A stretch of 64,000 nucleotides of DNA. It comes from Solirubrobacter sp963724195. Lineage in GTDB: Bacteria; Actinomycetota; Thermoleophilia; Solirubrobacterales; Solirubrobacteraceae. Positions 10,243-21,917 of this stretch are shown here, one piece after another. Each line of letters opens with the position of its first letter. The first letter of the stretch is position 1. The notes beneath the pieces are model-generated. The model saw nothing but the letters and a program-made list of their open reading frames with translations, ran no database searches and was not told the DNA's origin. Made by a program: the position numbers and the translations under genes. The stretch is taken from assembly GCA_963724195.1 (NCBI GenBank), contig CAVRTQ010000016.1, forward strand, positions 310,001-374,000, read 5' to 3'.

Positions 10243-12650
10243 GGCTGCCCCTGTTCTGGTTGACGGACTACGTCGACCCCGGCATGGAGGCCTCCAAGCT
10301 GGCCAGCCGCCTCGCGATGACCGGCACCGAGGTCGACCGCGTGCACACGCACGGCGTGACCGCGCTGGACAACTTCGTCGTCGGCCGCGTGCTCGAGCGC
10401 GAGCAGCACCCGGACGCCGACCGGCTGTCCGTCTGCCAGGTGGCGATCGGCGAGGGCGACGTGTCCACGATCGTGTGCGGCGCGCCGAACGTCGCCGCCG
10501 GCCAGACCGTCGGCGTCGCGCTCCCCGGCGCGGTCATGCCCGACGGCACCAAGCTCAAGAAGGCCAAGCTCCGCGGCGTCCCGTCCAACGGCATGATCCT
10601 GGCCGAGGACGAGGTGTCGATCGGCATGGATCACGCGGGGATCATGGTGCTCGACGACGAGCTGCTGCCCGGCACGCCGCTCGCCGACGTGCTGCCGATC
10701 GCGACCGACGTGCTCGAGCTGGAGATCACGCCGAACCGCCCGGACTGCCTGAGCGTGTACGGCGTCGCGCGCGAGGTGCACGCCGCCACCGGCCAGCCGC
10801 TCAGCCCGCCGCCGTGGACGGAGGACCCGGGCACGCCCGGCCCCGTCGAGGGCGTGACGATCGAGGTCCAGGACGCCGAGTTCTGCCCGCGCTTCACCGC
10901 GCGCCGGTTCGAGGACGTCAAGATCGGCCCGTCGCCGCGCTGGCTGAAGGCGCGCCTGATGGCCGCCGGCCAGCGCCCGATCAACAACGTCGTGGACATC
11001 ACCAACTACGTGATGCTGCTCACCGGCCAGCCGCTGCACGCGTTCGACTTCGACCTCGTCGCGGGCGGGAAGCTGGTCATCCGGCGCGCGCAGGACGGCG
11101 AGAAGATGTTCACGCTCGACGATCAGGAGCGCACGCTCGACAGCTCGATGTTCGTGATCGACGACGCCGACGGCCCGACCTCGATCGCCGGGATCATGGG
11201 CGGCCAGCGCTCCGAGGTGCAGGACACCACCACCCGCGTCCTGATGGAGGCGGCGAACTGGAACGGCCCGATCCTGCAGCGCACGTCGCAGAAGCTCGGC
11301 CTGCGCAGCGAGGCTTCCGGGCGCTTCGAGAAGGGCCTGCCGCCCGAGCAGGCGATGTGGGGCACGATCGTCGCCACCCAGCTCATGCTCGAGCTCACGG
11401 GCGCGCGCCTGGTCGACGGCACCGTCGACATCGGCGGCGAGGGCCCCGCGCTGCAGACGATCCGCCTGCGCGACGAGAAGGTCACGCGCCTGCTCGGCAC
11501 CGAGGTGCCGATGAACGAGCAGCGCGACATCCTCGAGCGCCTGGAGTTCGGCGTCCACGACTCCGGCGACGGCCTGGACGTGACCGTGCCGGCGTTCCGC
11601 CGCAACGACGTCACGCGCGAAGTGGACCTGATCGAGGAGGTCGCGCGCCTGTGGGGGCTGGAGAAGCTCCCGGCGACGATCCCCGGCCACGGCCTCAGCG
11701 CCCGGCTCACGGTGGAGCAGCGCCTGCGCCGCCGCGCGAGCGACGCGCTCGTGGGCGCGGGCTTCAGCGAGGCGATCGGCTGGAGCTTCCAGTCGCCGTC
11801 GCTCGCCCGCGCGTTGCGGATCGACGCGCCCGCCGTGGTGCTGCGCAACCCGCTGTCCGAGGACCTGAGCGAGATGCGCACGACGCTGCTCGGCTCGCTG
11901 CTCAACAGCGTCCGCCACAACACGGCGCGCGGGGCGGAGGACGTGCGGCTGTTCGAGGAGGGCTCGGTGTACTTCGACCGCCCGCACCGGCGCGAGCCGA
12001 CCGCGGCCGAGGCGCGCTCGACGCCGCTCCCGGACGAGCGCATGCACCTCGCCGCGCTGATGACCGGCAAGCTGCGGCCCGCCTCGTGGGGCGAGAACGC
12101 GCCGCCGAGCGCCGACTTCTTCGCCGCCAAGGGCGTGCTGGAGACGGTGCTGGGCGCGCTGCGGGTCCCGTTCACCGTCGTGCGCGGCTCCGACCCGTTC
12201 CTGCACCCGGGCCGCGCGGCGCGCGTGCTCGTCAACGGCGAGGACGCGGGCTGGCTCGGCGAGATCCACCCGGGCGTGGCCGAGGAGTTCGACCTCGGGC
12301 GCGTCGCCGGCTTCGAGCTGGACCTGTCCGCCGTGCTCCCGCACGCCGACGTGGTTCCGAGCTACCAGGACCTGACGAGCTTCCCGGGCATCCGCCAGGA
12401 CCTCGCGTTCTGGGTGCCCGCCGACCGCACGGCCTCCGACCTGGTCGAGGTGGTCAAGGGCGCGGGCGGCAAGCTGCTCAAGGACGTGTCCGTGTTCGAC
12501 GTCTTCCGCCGCGAGGGGCAGACGTCGCTCGGCGTGCGCCTGGAGTTCCGCGCGGGCGACCGCACGCTGACGGACGAGGAGATCGCGCCCCAGCGCGCGA
12601 AGATCGTGAAGGCGGTGGCGGAAAAGCTCGAGGGTGAGCTGCGTGGCTAA
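10239..12650 (+). CDS. pheT: Phenylalanine-tRNA ligase beta subunit
   Basis: 803 residues with an uninterrupted frame. It begins MRLPLFWLTDYV and contains the EMAP-type tRNA-binding domain (about residues 40-150, e.g. VCGAPNVAAGQTV), the B3/B4 editing domain, the B5 domain (PAFRRNDVTREVDLIEEVAR) and a C-terminal ferredoxin-like anticodon-binding domain. It is coupled to pheS by ATGA, and its 3' end overlaps the argC start by eight bases, so the arginine genes are probably co-transcribed with pheST or read through from it. Confidence 0.97.
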   Translation: MRLPLFWLTDYVDPGMEASKLASRLAMTGTEVDRVHTHGVTALDNFVVGRVLEREQHPDADRLSVCQVAIGEGDVSTIVCGAPNVAAGQTVGVALPGAVMPDGTKLKKAKLRGVPSNGMILAEDEVSIGMDHAGIMVLDDELLPGTPLADVLPIATDVLELEITPNRPDCLSVYGVAREVHAATGQPLSPPPWTEDPGTPGPVEGVTIEVQDAEFCPRFTARRFEDVKIGPSPRWLKARLMAAGQRPINNVVDITNYVMLLTGQPLHAFDFDLVAGGKLVIRRAQDGEKMFTLDDQERTLDSSMFVIDDADGPTSIAGIMGGQRSEVQDTTTRVLMEAANWNGPILQRTSQKLGLRSEASGRFEKGLPPEQAMWGTIVATQLMLELTGARLVDGTVDIGGEGPALQTIRLRDEKVTRLLGTEVPMNEQRDILERLEFGVHDSGDGLDVTVPAFRRNDVTREVDLIEEVARLWGLEKLPATIPGHGLSARLTVEQRLRRRASDALVGAGFSEAIGWSFQSPSLARALRIDAPAVVLRNPLSEDLSEMRTTLLGSLLNSVRHNTARGAEDVRLFEEGSVYFDRPHRREPTAAEARSTPLPDERMHLAALMTGKLRPASWGENAPPSADFFAAKGVLETVLGALRVPFTVVRGSDPFLHPGRAARVLVNGEDAGWLGEIHPGVAEEFDLGRVAGFELDLSAVLPHADVVPSYQDLTSFPGIRQDLAFWVPADRTASDLVEVVKGAGGKLLKDVSVFDVFRREGQTSLGVRLEFRAGDRTLTDEEIAPQRAKIVKAVAEKLEGELRG

Positions 12651-13636
12651 GCCCACCGTCGCCGTCCTCGGCGCCGCCGGCTACGCCGGCGCGATCGCCG
12701 CGCAGCTCCTCTACCGCCATCCGTTCTTCGAGCTGTCGGCCGTCACCGCGCGGGCCGAGGCGGGGCAGCGGCTGGACGACGTGCACCCGAAGACGCGGGT
12801 GCCGCTGGAGCTCGAGCTCTACTCAGACCAGACCGCCGACGCCGCGATCGTCGCCTACCCGCACGGGGCGGCCGCGCCGGTCGTGGCCGAGCTGCGCGCG
12901 CGCGGCGTGCGCGTGGTCGATCTCTCCGCCGACTTCCGGCTCGCGCGACCGGACCACGTACGACGACTGGTACGGCGAGCACAAGGCGCCCGAGATCTTC
13001 GGGCAGGGCGTCTACGGGCTCCCGGAGCTCACGCGCGAGGCGGTCAAGGGCGCCGATCTGGTCGCCAACCCGGGCTGCTACCCGACGGCGGCGCTGCTCG
13101 GGCTGGCGCCGCTGGCGCGCGCGGGCCTCATCGGCGACGTCGTCATCGACGGCAAGTCGGGCGTGTCCGGCGCGGGTCGCGGCGCCACCGCGACGACGCA
13201 CTTCATCTCCGCCGACGAGAACGTCTCGCCGTACAAGATCGAGGGCCACCGGCACACGCCGGAGATCGAGCAGGAGCTGTCCGCGCTCGGCAACGACGTG
13301 ACGGTCACGTTCACGCCGCACCTGCTGCCGCTGGCCCAGGGCGAGCTGGTCACGTCCTACGTCACGCCCACGCGCGACGTCGACGCCGACGAGATCGCCG
13401 AGCTGTTCGACGACCTGTACGCCGCCGAGCCGTTCATCGAGCTCCGCCGCGGGCCGGTGGGCGTGATCGACGTGCGCGACACGAACTACGCGCGGCTCTC
13501 GTGGCACCACGACCCGCGCACGAACCGTGTGATCGTGTTCGCGGCGATCGACAACCTGTGGAAGGGCGCTGCGTCCCAGGCGGTGCAGAACCTGAACCTG
13601 ATGTTCGGACGGCCCGAAACCGAGGGACTGCGATGA
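12643..13636 (+). CDS. argC: N-acetyl-gamma-glutamyl-phosphate reductase (one frame change)
   Basis: Third step of arginine synthesis: NADPH-dependent reduction of N-acetylglutamyl phosphate to the semialdehyde. It has a Rossmann start (TVAVLGAAGYAGA), the catalytic cysteine in VANPGCYPTA, and the C-terminal NLMFGRPETEGLR typical of the family end. The GTG at 12643 is preferred over the GTG at 12634 because AGGGTGAG lies at suitable spacing. One +1 change near 12945 (LSADFR before it, TTYDDWYG after it) splits the frame; corrected length 330 residues. Coupled to argJ by ATGA. Confidence 0.93.
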
Positions 13637-14860
13637 GCTCACGCTGGCTGGAAGTGCCCGGCCACGTCACCGAGAACCCCGGCGACCTCCCGCGGGGCTT
13701 CCGCGCCGCGGGCGTGGCGGCGGGCATCAAGCCCAGCGGCGGGATGGACGTCGGGCTGCTGGTGTGCTCGGAGCCCGACTGCGTGAGCGCGACGCGCTTC
13801 ACGCGTTCCGGGGTCCTGGCCGCGCCGGTGGTGCTGACCAAGGAGCGGGCGCGCCAGGACGCGATCCGCGTCGTCATCGTCAACTCCGGCAACGCCAACG
13901 CCGCCACCGGCAACCGCGGCTTCGAGCAGGCGGCGCGCACCCAGGGCGCCGCGGCGATGGCCGGCGGCGTCCGCGAGGACCAGGTCGCGGTGGCCTCCAC
14001 CGGCGTGATCGGCGTGCAGCTCGACGCCGGTGACATCATCCGGGGCATCGCGCGGGCGCGCGGGGACCTGCGCGAGTACGGCCACGGCGACTTCTCCGAA
14101 GCGATCCAGACCACGGACAAGTTCCCCAAGGAGGTCGAGGTCGACGTCGCGTTGCCGTCCGGCACGGTGCGGCTGACGGCGCAGGCCAAGGGCGCGGGGA
14201 TGATCTCCCCGAACTTCGCGACGATGCTGTGCTTCGTGCAGACCGACGCGAAGCTCGAGGCGGCGTTTCGCCGATCTGCTGCTCGGGCTGTGCGTCGAGC
14301 GGTCGTTCGATCGGATCTCGGTGGACGGGCAGCTCTCCACCAACGACACGGTGGTCTTCCAGGCCAGCGGTGGCTCAGGCGTGTCGGTGGTGGCGGACAG
14401 CGAGGACGCGACGAAGTTCGGCGAAGCGCTGGACTGGGCGCTGCGCAAGCTCGCGCTGGACATCGTCCGCGACGGCGAGGGCTCCAAGCGGATCGGCCGC
14501 GTGGTCGTGCGCGGTGGGTCGGACAACGTGGTCGAGACCGCCGCGCGCGCGATCGCGAACTCGCCGCTGGTGAAGGCCGCGCTGCACGGCGGGGACCCGA
14601 ACTGGGGCCGGATCGTGCAGGCCGTCGGCGGCGCGCTGACCGACACGGCGCCGCTCGCGGTGGACGTGTTCATCGAGAACGTGCAGGTGTGCGCGGCGGG
14701 CATGGCGATCCCGTTCGACGTCGCCGCGCTGGCCGAGGCGGTCGGCGGGGACGAGGTCGAGTACGACGTCGTGCTCCCGGGCAGCGGCGCCGAGACCGAG
14801 GTCTTCTTCTCCGACCTCTCGCACGAGTACGTGACCATCAACGCGGACTACACGACGTGA
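13633..14860 (+). CDS. argJ: Glutamate N-acetyltransferase / amino-acid acetyltransferase (one frame change)
   Basis: Recycles the acetyl group from N-acetylornithine to glutamate. The proenzyme cleaves itself before the nucleophilic threonine of the AKGAGMISPNFATML segment, which is intact, and the downstream NDTV and GGDPNWGRIVQAVGGA motifs are present. One +1 change near 14268 (inside the GCGTTTCGCC run) interrupts the frame; corrected length about 408 residues, normal for the family. Whether it also makes N-acetylglutamate from acetyl-CoA (the bifunctional type) cannot be read from sequence alone. The stop overlaps the argB start as TGATG. Confidence 0.93.
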
Positions 14861-15708
14861 TGCGCGATGTCGGGACCCTGCTGGAGGCGCTCCCGTACAT
14901 CCGGGAGTTCCACGGCAAGACGGTCGTCATCAAGTACGGCGGCGCGGCCATGACCGACCCGGCGCTGCGCGAGGACTTCGCGCGCGACGTCGTGATCCTC
15001 AAGTACGTCGGGCTCAACCCGATCATCGTCCACGGCGGCGGGCCGGACATCACCGCCTACATGAAGCGCCTGGACATGCCGGTCGAGTTCATCGGCGGTC
15101 TGCGGGTCAGCGATGCCGACACCGTCGAGATCGCGAAGATGGTGTTGATCGGCAAGGTCAACAAGGACATCGTGTCGCGCATCAACCGCCACGGGCAGCC
15201 CGCGGTAGGGCTTTCCGGCGACGACGGCCAGCTGTTCCGGGTGTCGACCATGACCGGACCCGGAGGCGAGGACATCGGCTTCGTGGGCAAGATCGACCGC
15301 GTCGACATCGGCGTGATCAACCACATCGCCGAGGACTACATCCCGGTCATCGCGTCGGTCGGCGCCGACCGCGACGGGCGCTCGCACAACGTCAACGCCG
15401 ACGAGGCCGCGGGCGCGATCGCCCGCGCCATGGGGGCGTACAAGGTCATGTTCCTCACGGACGTGCCCGGCTGGCTGCGCGATCCCGCCGATCCGACGAG
15501 CGTGATCTCCGAGGCCGGCGCGGACGAGGTGGAAGAGGCGCTGTCGTCGATGCAGGGCGGCATGCGCCCGAAGCTGCAGGCCTGCATCGAGGCCATCCAC
15601 GGCGGCGTGACCTACGCGCACATCATCGACGGGCGGCTGCCGCACTCGCTGCTGCTCGAGCTGTTCACGGATGCCGGCATCGGCACGAAAGTGAGGCCGG
15701 CGACGTGA
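14860..15708 (+). CDS. argB: Acetylglutamate kinase
   Basis: Phosphorylates N-acetylglutamate, the second step of arginine synthesis. 282 residues, uninterrupted. Amino-acid kinase motifs include VIKYGGAAM, NPIIVHGGGPDI, VGLSGDDGQLF and NVNADEAAGAIARAMGAYKV. Start at ATG 14860, where the argJ stop overlaps; a GTG three bases upstream is an alternative. Arginine feedback inhibition is common in kinases of this kind, but the N-terminal helix that marks the hexameric inhibited form is not clear here. Confidence 0.96.
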   Translation: MRDVGTLLEALPYIREFHGKTVVIKYGGAAMTDPALREDFARDVVILKYVGLNPIIVHGGGPDITAYMKRLDMPVEFIGGLRVSDADTVEIAKMVLIGKVNKDIVSRINRHGQPAVGLSGDDGQLFRVSTMTGPGGEDIGFVGKIDRVDIGVINHIAEDYIPVIASVGADRDGRSHNVNADEAAGAIARAMGAYKVMFLTDVPGWLRDPADPTSVISEAGADEVEEALSSMQGGMRPKLQACIEAIHGGVTYAHIIDGRLPHSLLLELFTDAGIGTKVRPAT

Positions 15709-16820
15709 GCCTGGCGAATACGTACGCGAGATACCCGGTCGAGTTCGTCGGCGGGTCCGGCGTCTGGCTCACCGACGCGCAGGGCGACTCCTACCTGGAC
15801 TTCCTGAGCGGGATCGCGGTCAACAACCTCGGCCACTGCCACCCGCGGGTGGTGGAGGCCGTGCAGCTGCAGGCGGCGCGCCTGATGCACGTCTCGAACC
15901 TGTTCTACAACGAGCCGAACGTGACGCTGGCGGCGCGGCTGTGCGACCGCTCGTTCGGCGAGAGCGTGTTCTTCTGCAACTCCGGGGCCGAGGCCAACGA
16001 GGCCGCGATCAAGCTCGTGCGCAAGCACCGGCCGCGCGGCGATCTCGTGGTGGCCTTGAACGGGTTCCACGGCCGGACGTACGGCGCGTTGAGCGCGACC
16101 CCGCAGGAGTCCAAGCAGGCGCCGTTCGCGCCGCTGGTGCCGGGCTTCCGCGCCGTGGACGCCTCGGAGGTGGCCGCGGCGGTGGACGAGCACACCGCCG
16201 CCGTGCTGATCGAGCCGATCCAGGGCGAGTCGGGCGTGAACGTGATGTCGGCCGAGCTGCTGGCCGGCATCCGCGCCGCGTGCGACGCGGTCGGCGCCGC
16301 GCTGGTGTTCGACGAGGTCCAGACCGGCATGGGGCGGACCGGATCGCTGTGGGCGTACGAGCAGCTGGGGGTCGTCCCGGACGCGATGACGCTGGCCAAG
16401 GGCCTGGGCGGCGGACTACCGATCGGTGCGCTCGTCATCGGCCCGAAGCTGCAGAGCACGTTCGCCCCGGGCGACCACGGCTCGACCTTCGCGGGCGGCC
16501 CCGTGGTGAGCGCCGCGGCGAACGTCGCGCTGGACATCATCGACGACGAGGCGTTCCTCGCGCGCGTGCGCGAGGCCGGCGAGCGCCTCCTGGAACGGCT
16601 GCTTGAGCTGCCCAGCGTGGTTTCGGCCCGCGGGCGAGGGCTGATGGTCGCGGTCGAGGTGGACGGTCCGGCGCCCGAGATCGCGAAGCGCGCGCTGCTC
16701 GAGCAGAAGCTGATCATCAACGCCACGGGGCCGACGACGCTGCGCTTCCTGCCGCCGCTGATCGTCTCCGACGCGGAGATCGACGAAGCCCTCGTTCGTC
16801 TAGGTTTCGCCATTTCCTGA
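15705..16820 (+). CDS. argD: Acetylornithine aminotransferase
   Basis: PLP-dependent transamination of N-acetylglutamate semialdehyde with glutamate. 371 residues, GTG start overlapping the argB stop by four bases. It has the class III aminotransferase features: FCNSGAEANEAAIKLVRKH, the HGRTYGALSAT segment, VFDEVQTGMGRTG, and the PLP lysine in DAMTLAKGLGGGLPIGA. It is the last arginine gene in the run; argF, argG, argH and argR are not in the window. It may also serve lysine biosynthesis. Confidence 0.95.
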   Translation: MSLANTYARYPVEFVGGSGVWLTDAQGDSYLDFLSGIAVNNLGHCHPRVVEAVQLQAARLMHVSNLFYNEPNVTLAARLCDRSFGESVFFCNSGAEANEAAIKLVRKHRPRGDLVVALNGFHGRTYGALSATPQESKQAPFAPLVPGFRAVDASEVAAAVDEHTAAVLIEPIQGESGVNVMSAELLAGIRAACDAVGAALVFDEVQTGMGRTGSLWAYEQLGVVPDAMTLAKGLGGGLPIGALVIGPKLQSTFAPGDHGSTFAGGPVVSAAANVALDIIDDEAFLARVREAGERLLERLLELPSVVSARGRGLMVAVEVDGPAPEIAKRALLEQKLIINATGPTTLRFLPPLIVSDAEIDEALVRLGFAIS

Positions 16821-16862
16821 CCACTCTGGTTTGGCGAAGATCGCGCCCCGGTATCCAGCTTG

Positions 16863-18088
16863 GTGACTTGCGGATCCGGGGCGTACTTCCTCGTAGGTGG
16901 AGCGACGATCGCGATCGCCGCTCCGGCGTTCGCCCAGATCCCCGATCCGACGAAGAATCTGCCGGCGGTCCCGGTGCCCACCGTGCAGGTGCCGGTGCCC
17001 ACGGTCCAGGTGCCGGTCCCGACCGTGCAAGTCCCGGTTCCGACCGTCCAGGTGCCCGTTCCGGTGCCCACGGTCGAGGTCCCGATCCCGGTCCCGAAGG
17101 TGCCGGTCCCGACCGCACCGCCCACGGGCGGCGGAGGGGGCGGCACGGGTGGCGGGAGCGGCTCGGGCGGCGGCGGCGCGGCAGCGGAAGCGGCTCGGGC
17201 GGCAGCGGTGGCGCCGCGGACAGCAGCGGCGGCGGCTCGAGCAGCGGTGGCACGGGCAGCGGGTCCGGTTCGGGCGGCGGCTCCAGCAGCGGCGGCAGCG
17301 GCTCCAGCAGCGCCGCGACCGGCAGCGGCGCCACGAAGTCCGCGAGCGGCAGCGGCGCCAAGTCATCGTCCGGGCGCCCTTCGTCGCGGATCGCTCCGGC
17401 GGTGCCCACCCTGGACGAAGGCGACCTGCGCAGGACGGGCCCGGTCAAGCGGGAGCGGCGCCTGCGTGAGACCGTCGCCCGGGCGACCGGCTGCCTCGAC
17501 GACCTCTCACAGGGCCAGCGGCGCGTGCTTCGGCTCCGGGCCGGGGTGGGCGCGGGGCCCGCGCGGTCGCGGACGAACGTCGCCAAGCGGCTCGACATCA
17601 GCGTCAGGCGCGTCGCGCGGCTCGAGACCACCGGCCTGCGCCGGCTGCGGACGCTCGCGAACCGCGGCGCGTGCGCGACCGTCGCGCCCAGCACCGTCAC
17701 GGCCGCCGCGGTCACGACGTCCACCGACACGTTCGCGACCGAGCCCGCCCCGACCAGGCGCCGGGCCGACAAGGGCGGCGGTGGTGCCTCCGGCGGCGGC
17801 GAGAGCGATCCCCCCGCCGCCGGCGGTGTCGATGCTGCCGCGCCCGGAAGCGACGGCGGTGTCCGGGGCGCGACGCAGAGCAACCGTGTGCCCACGGCGA
17901 GCAGAGCGGGCGGGCTGGACCTGACGTTGCCGGTGATCCTGCTCCTGGTGGCGGGGCTCACATTTGCGGTTGGCCGTGCGGCAAAGCGGGAGCTGGCCGC
18001 GCCCGTCGCAGAGCCCGAGCCCGAGCCCGCTCCGCCCCCGGCTCGCAACCCGAGCTGGGACGACCCCCGCCCGGGCATCGACGACTGA
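16863..18088 (+). CDS. Exported Pro-Val/Ser-Gly-rich protein with sigma-region-4-like helix-turn-helix and C-terminal membrane segment (frameshifted)
   Basis: No known function. Seen in order: a short hydrophobic, signal-like N-terminus ending APAFAQ; a 7-residue tandem repeat (PVPTVQV); a long Gly/Ser linker; a segment LSQGQRRVLRLRAGVG ... SRTNVAKRLDISVRRVARLE...LRRLR that matches sigma-70 region 4 (two helices plus recognition helix); a Pro/Ala/Gly-rich spacer; a single membrane segment LPVILLLVAGLTFAVG; and an acidic-Pro tail ending at 18088. The frame changes once near 17175 inside the Gly linker. The start is either TTG 16860 or GTG 16863. A DNA-binding-type fold on a protein with export signals is contradictory. 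Either the first segment is not a signal peptide or the fold is used for something else. Confidence 0.6.
16971..17120 (+). repeat. 21-bp / 7-residue tandem repeat coding for PVPTVQV
   Basis: Four near-identical 21-base units plus degenerate flanks encode repeated Pro-Val-Pro-Thr-Val-Gln-Val. Third-position variation between copies shows they are not a recent slippage product. The encoded stretch would be an extended, wall-spanning type of linker. Confidence 0.8.
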
Positions 18089-18098
18089 TTGCATGCAA
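18089..18098. promoter_or_regulatory. Perfect 10-bp palindrome, probable GntR operator 1
   Basis: TTGCATGCAA is fully self-complementary. It sits in the 63-base gap before the GntR gene and resembles the A/T-ended palindromes bound by FCD-type GntR regulators. A variant recurs at 18141-18150. Confidence 0.5.
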
Positions 18099-18140
18099 AG
18101 CGGCCCGGTTTGCGCTTGCGCGAGCCGTCCAGCCGTGATT

Positions 18141-18150
18141 TCGTATGCAA
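18141..18150. promoter_or_regulatory. Variant palindrome abutting the GntR start, probable operator 2
   Basis: TCGTATGCAA differs at two positions from the palindrome 52 bases upstream and ends one base before the ATG at 18152. Its position would let the regulator block transcription or initiation of its own gene and of the catabolic genes behind it. Confidence 0.45.
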
Positions 18151-18151
18151 G

Positions 18152-18757
18152 ATGGCGGCACCGCGGGTGCGCGATCTGCTCGAGGAGGCGATCCTCGAAG
18201 GGGACTTGAAGCCGGGCGAACGGCTCCGGGCGGAGGCGCTCGCGCAGCGCTTCGGCACGTCCCGCACGCCGGTCCGCGAAGCGCTCCTGCAGCTCGAGGC
18301 GCAGGGCCTGGTCGACGTGGAGCCCAACCGCGGCGCGGTCGTCCGCAGCTTCGACCGCGACGACCTGTCCGACCTCTACCAGCTGCGCGCGCTGCTGGAA
18401 CCGCGCGCCGCCGCGCTGGCCACGCCGCGCATCAGCGAGCAGGACATCGAGGCGCTCCACGCCCTGTGTGAAGCCGAGGACCACATGGCCGCCAACGAGG
18501 CGTTCCACCGGATCATCCTCGAGGCCGCGGGCAGCCCGCGCCTGCTCGACGCGATGCGCGCCGCGACCGGCATCCCGCGCACGTTCCGCAGCGTCTTCTG
18601 GCACGACGAACGCCAACGGGAGGAGTCGCTCATGTGCCACCGCCGCCTCGTCGCGGCCTTCAACGCCCGCGACGCAGACCTGGCCGAGGCCGTGATGCGC
18701 ATGCACATCCTCGGCGCGATCGCCTTCCTGGAGGAGACATGGCCGAAGAACCACTGA
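18152..18757 (+). CDS. GntR-family (FCD) transcriptional regulator
   Basis: 201 residues. The N-terminal winged helix is clear: RVRDLLEEAILEGDLKPGERL, then ALAQRFGTSRTPVREALLQLEAQGLV as the helix-turn-helix. The C-terminal all-helical FCD effector domain shows the EAFHRIILEAAGSPRL and CHRRLVAAFNARDADLAEAV segments with metal-ligand-type His and Asp residues. There is no ribosome binding site before the ATG, so it is probably leaderless. The downstream CoA-transferase gene starts inside this gene, which makes it the likely regulator of the 18.7-24.9 kb catabolic genes. Confidence 0.88.
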   Translation: MAAPRVRDLLEEAILEGDLKPGERLRAEALAQRFGTSRTPVREALLQLEAQGLVDVEPNRGAVVRSFDRDDLSDLYQLRALLEPRAAALATPRISEQDIEALHALCEAEDHMAANEAFHRIILEAAGSPRLLDAMRAATGIPRTFRSVFWHDERQREESLMCHRRLVAAFNARDADLAEAVMRMHILGAIAFLEETWPKNH

Positions 18758-19936
18758 ACGGGACTCAGAGCCATCGAGTTCGGGCAGCTGCTGGCGGGCC
18801 CGTTCACCGGCACGCTGCTCGGGGACTTCGGCGCCGACGTGATCAAGATCGAGGCGCCCGAGATCGGCGACGCGATGCGCGACTGGGGCCGCCTGCGCCA
18901 CAACGACCGCTCCCTGTGGTGGTCGATCCTGGCCCGCAACAAGCGCTCCGTCGCGCTCAACCTGCGCGAGCCCGAGGGGCAACGCATCGCCGCCGAGCTG
19001 GCCGCCACCGCCGACATCGTGCTCGAGAACTTCCGCCCCGGCACGATGGAGAAGTGGGGCCTCGGCCCCGAGGACCTGCACGAGCGCAACCCGGGGCTGA
19101 TCTACGCGCGCGTGTCCGGCTACGGCCAGACGGGCCGCTACCGCGACCGCCCGGGGTTCGCGTCCGCCGGCGAGGCGATCTCCGGCCTGCGCCACATCAA
19201 CGGCTACCCGGACCAGGCGCCGCCGCGCTCGGGCATCTCCCTCGGCGACACGCTCGCCGCGCAGTCGGCCTTCCAGGGCATCCTGCTCGCGCTCATCGCC
19301 CGCCAGAACGGGGCGGAGGGCCAGGTCGTGGACGCGAGCATCGTCGACGCCTGCTTCGCCATGAGCGAGTCCTCCACGCTGGAGTACGAGAAGACGGGCT
19401 TCGTGCGCGAGCCGACCGGTCCGCGGCTCCCGCGGATCGCGCCGAGCAACGTCTACTGCTCCAAGGACGGCAAGTGGGTCGTGATCGCCGCCAACCACGA
19501 CACGCTGTGGCGGCGGCTGGCGAAGATCATGGGCCAGCCGGAGCTGGGCGAGGACGAGCGCTTCGCCACCCACCACGCGCGCGGCGAGCACGAGGACCTG
19601 CTCGACGAGATCATCGGCGCGTTCGCGTGCCAGCACACGGCCGAGGAGCTGGACGAGATCGTCAACGGCGGCGGCGTCGTGTGCGCGCCGGTCTACACCG
19701 CCGAGGACGTCTACAAGGACCCGTACTTCCGCGAGCGCGAGTTGCTCGTGGAGACCGAGGACGAGGTGCACGGGTCGGTCACCGTGCCCGGGATCGTCCC
19801 GAAGTTGAGCCGGACGCCCGGTTCGATCCGTCAGGCCGCCCGCTGGACCGTGGGGGCCGACACGGACGCAGTGCTGGAGGAGCTCGGGGTTACCGCGGAG
19901 CAGCGCAAGCAGCTCGCGGACGACGGCGTGATTTAA
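18739..19936 (+). CDS. Class III (CaiB/BaiF) CoA-transferase (one frame change)
   Basis: Moves CoA between carboxylic acids or acts as a racemase-type relative. 398 residues after correcting a +1 change at about 18765. It starts at ATG 18739 behind GGAGGAGA, overlapping the GntR gene by 19 bases. The CaiB fold is recognisable: QLLAGPFTGTLLGDFGADVIKIE, NKRSVALNLREPEGQ, LENFRPGTMEKWGL, VSGYGQTGRY and the GGVVCAPVYTAEDV C-terminal motif. After RPGF, where several family members have the catalytic Asp, I read Ala, so the exact chemistry is uncertain. It is the first enzyme of the cluster. Confidence 0.88.
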
Positions 19937-19945
19937 GGAGACGGC

Positions 19946-21916
<1,971 letters not shown>

Positions 21917-21917
21917 G

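Noticed and set aside
9636..12656. A 1006-residue open frame antisense to pheS-pheT
   Set aside because: It mirrors real coding sequence. At this GC content the opposite strand rarely has stops, the product is Arg/Ala/His-rich without any family motif, and pheST is certain.
16971..17120. CRISPR-like repeat array
   Set aside because: The 21-base repeats have no spacers and are translated in frame as PVPTVQV.
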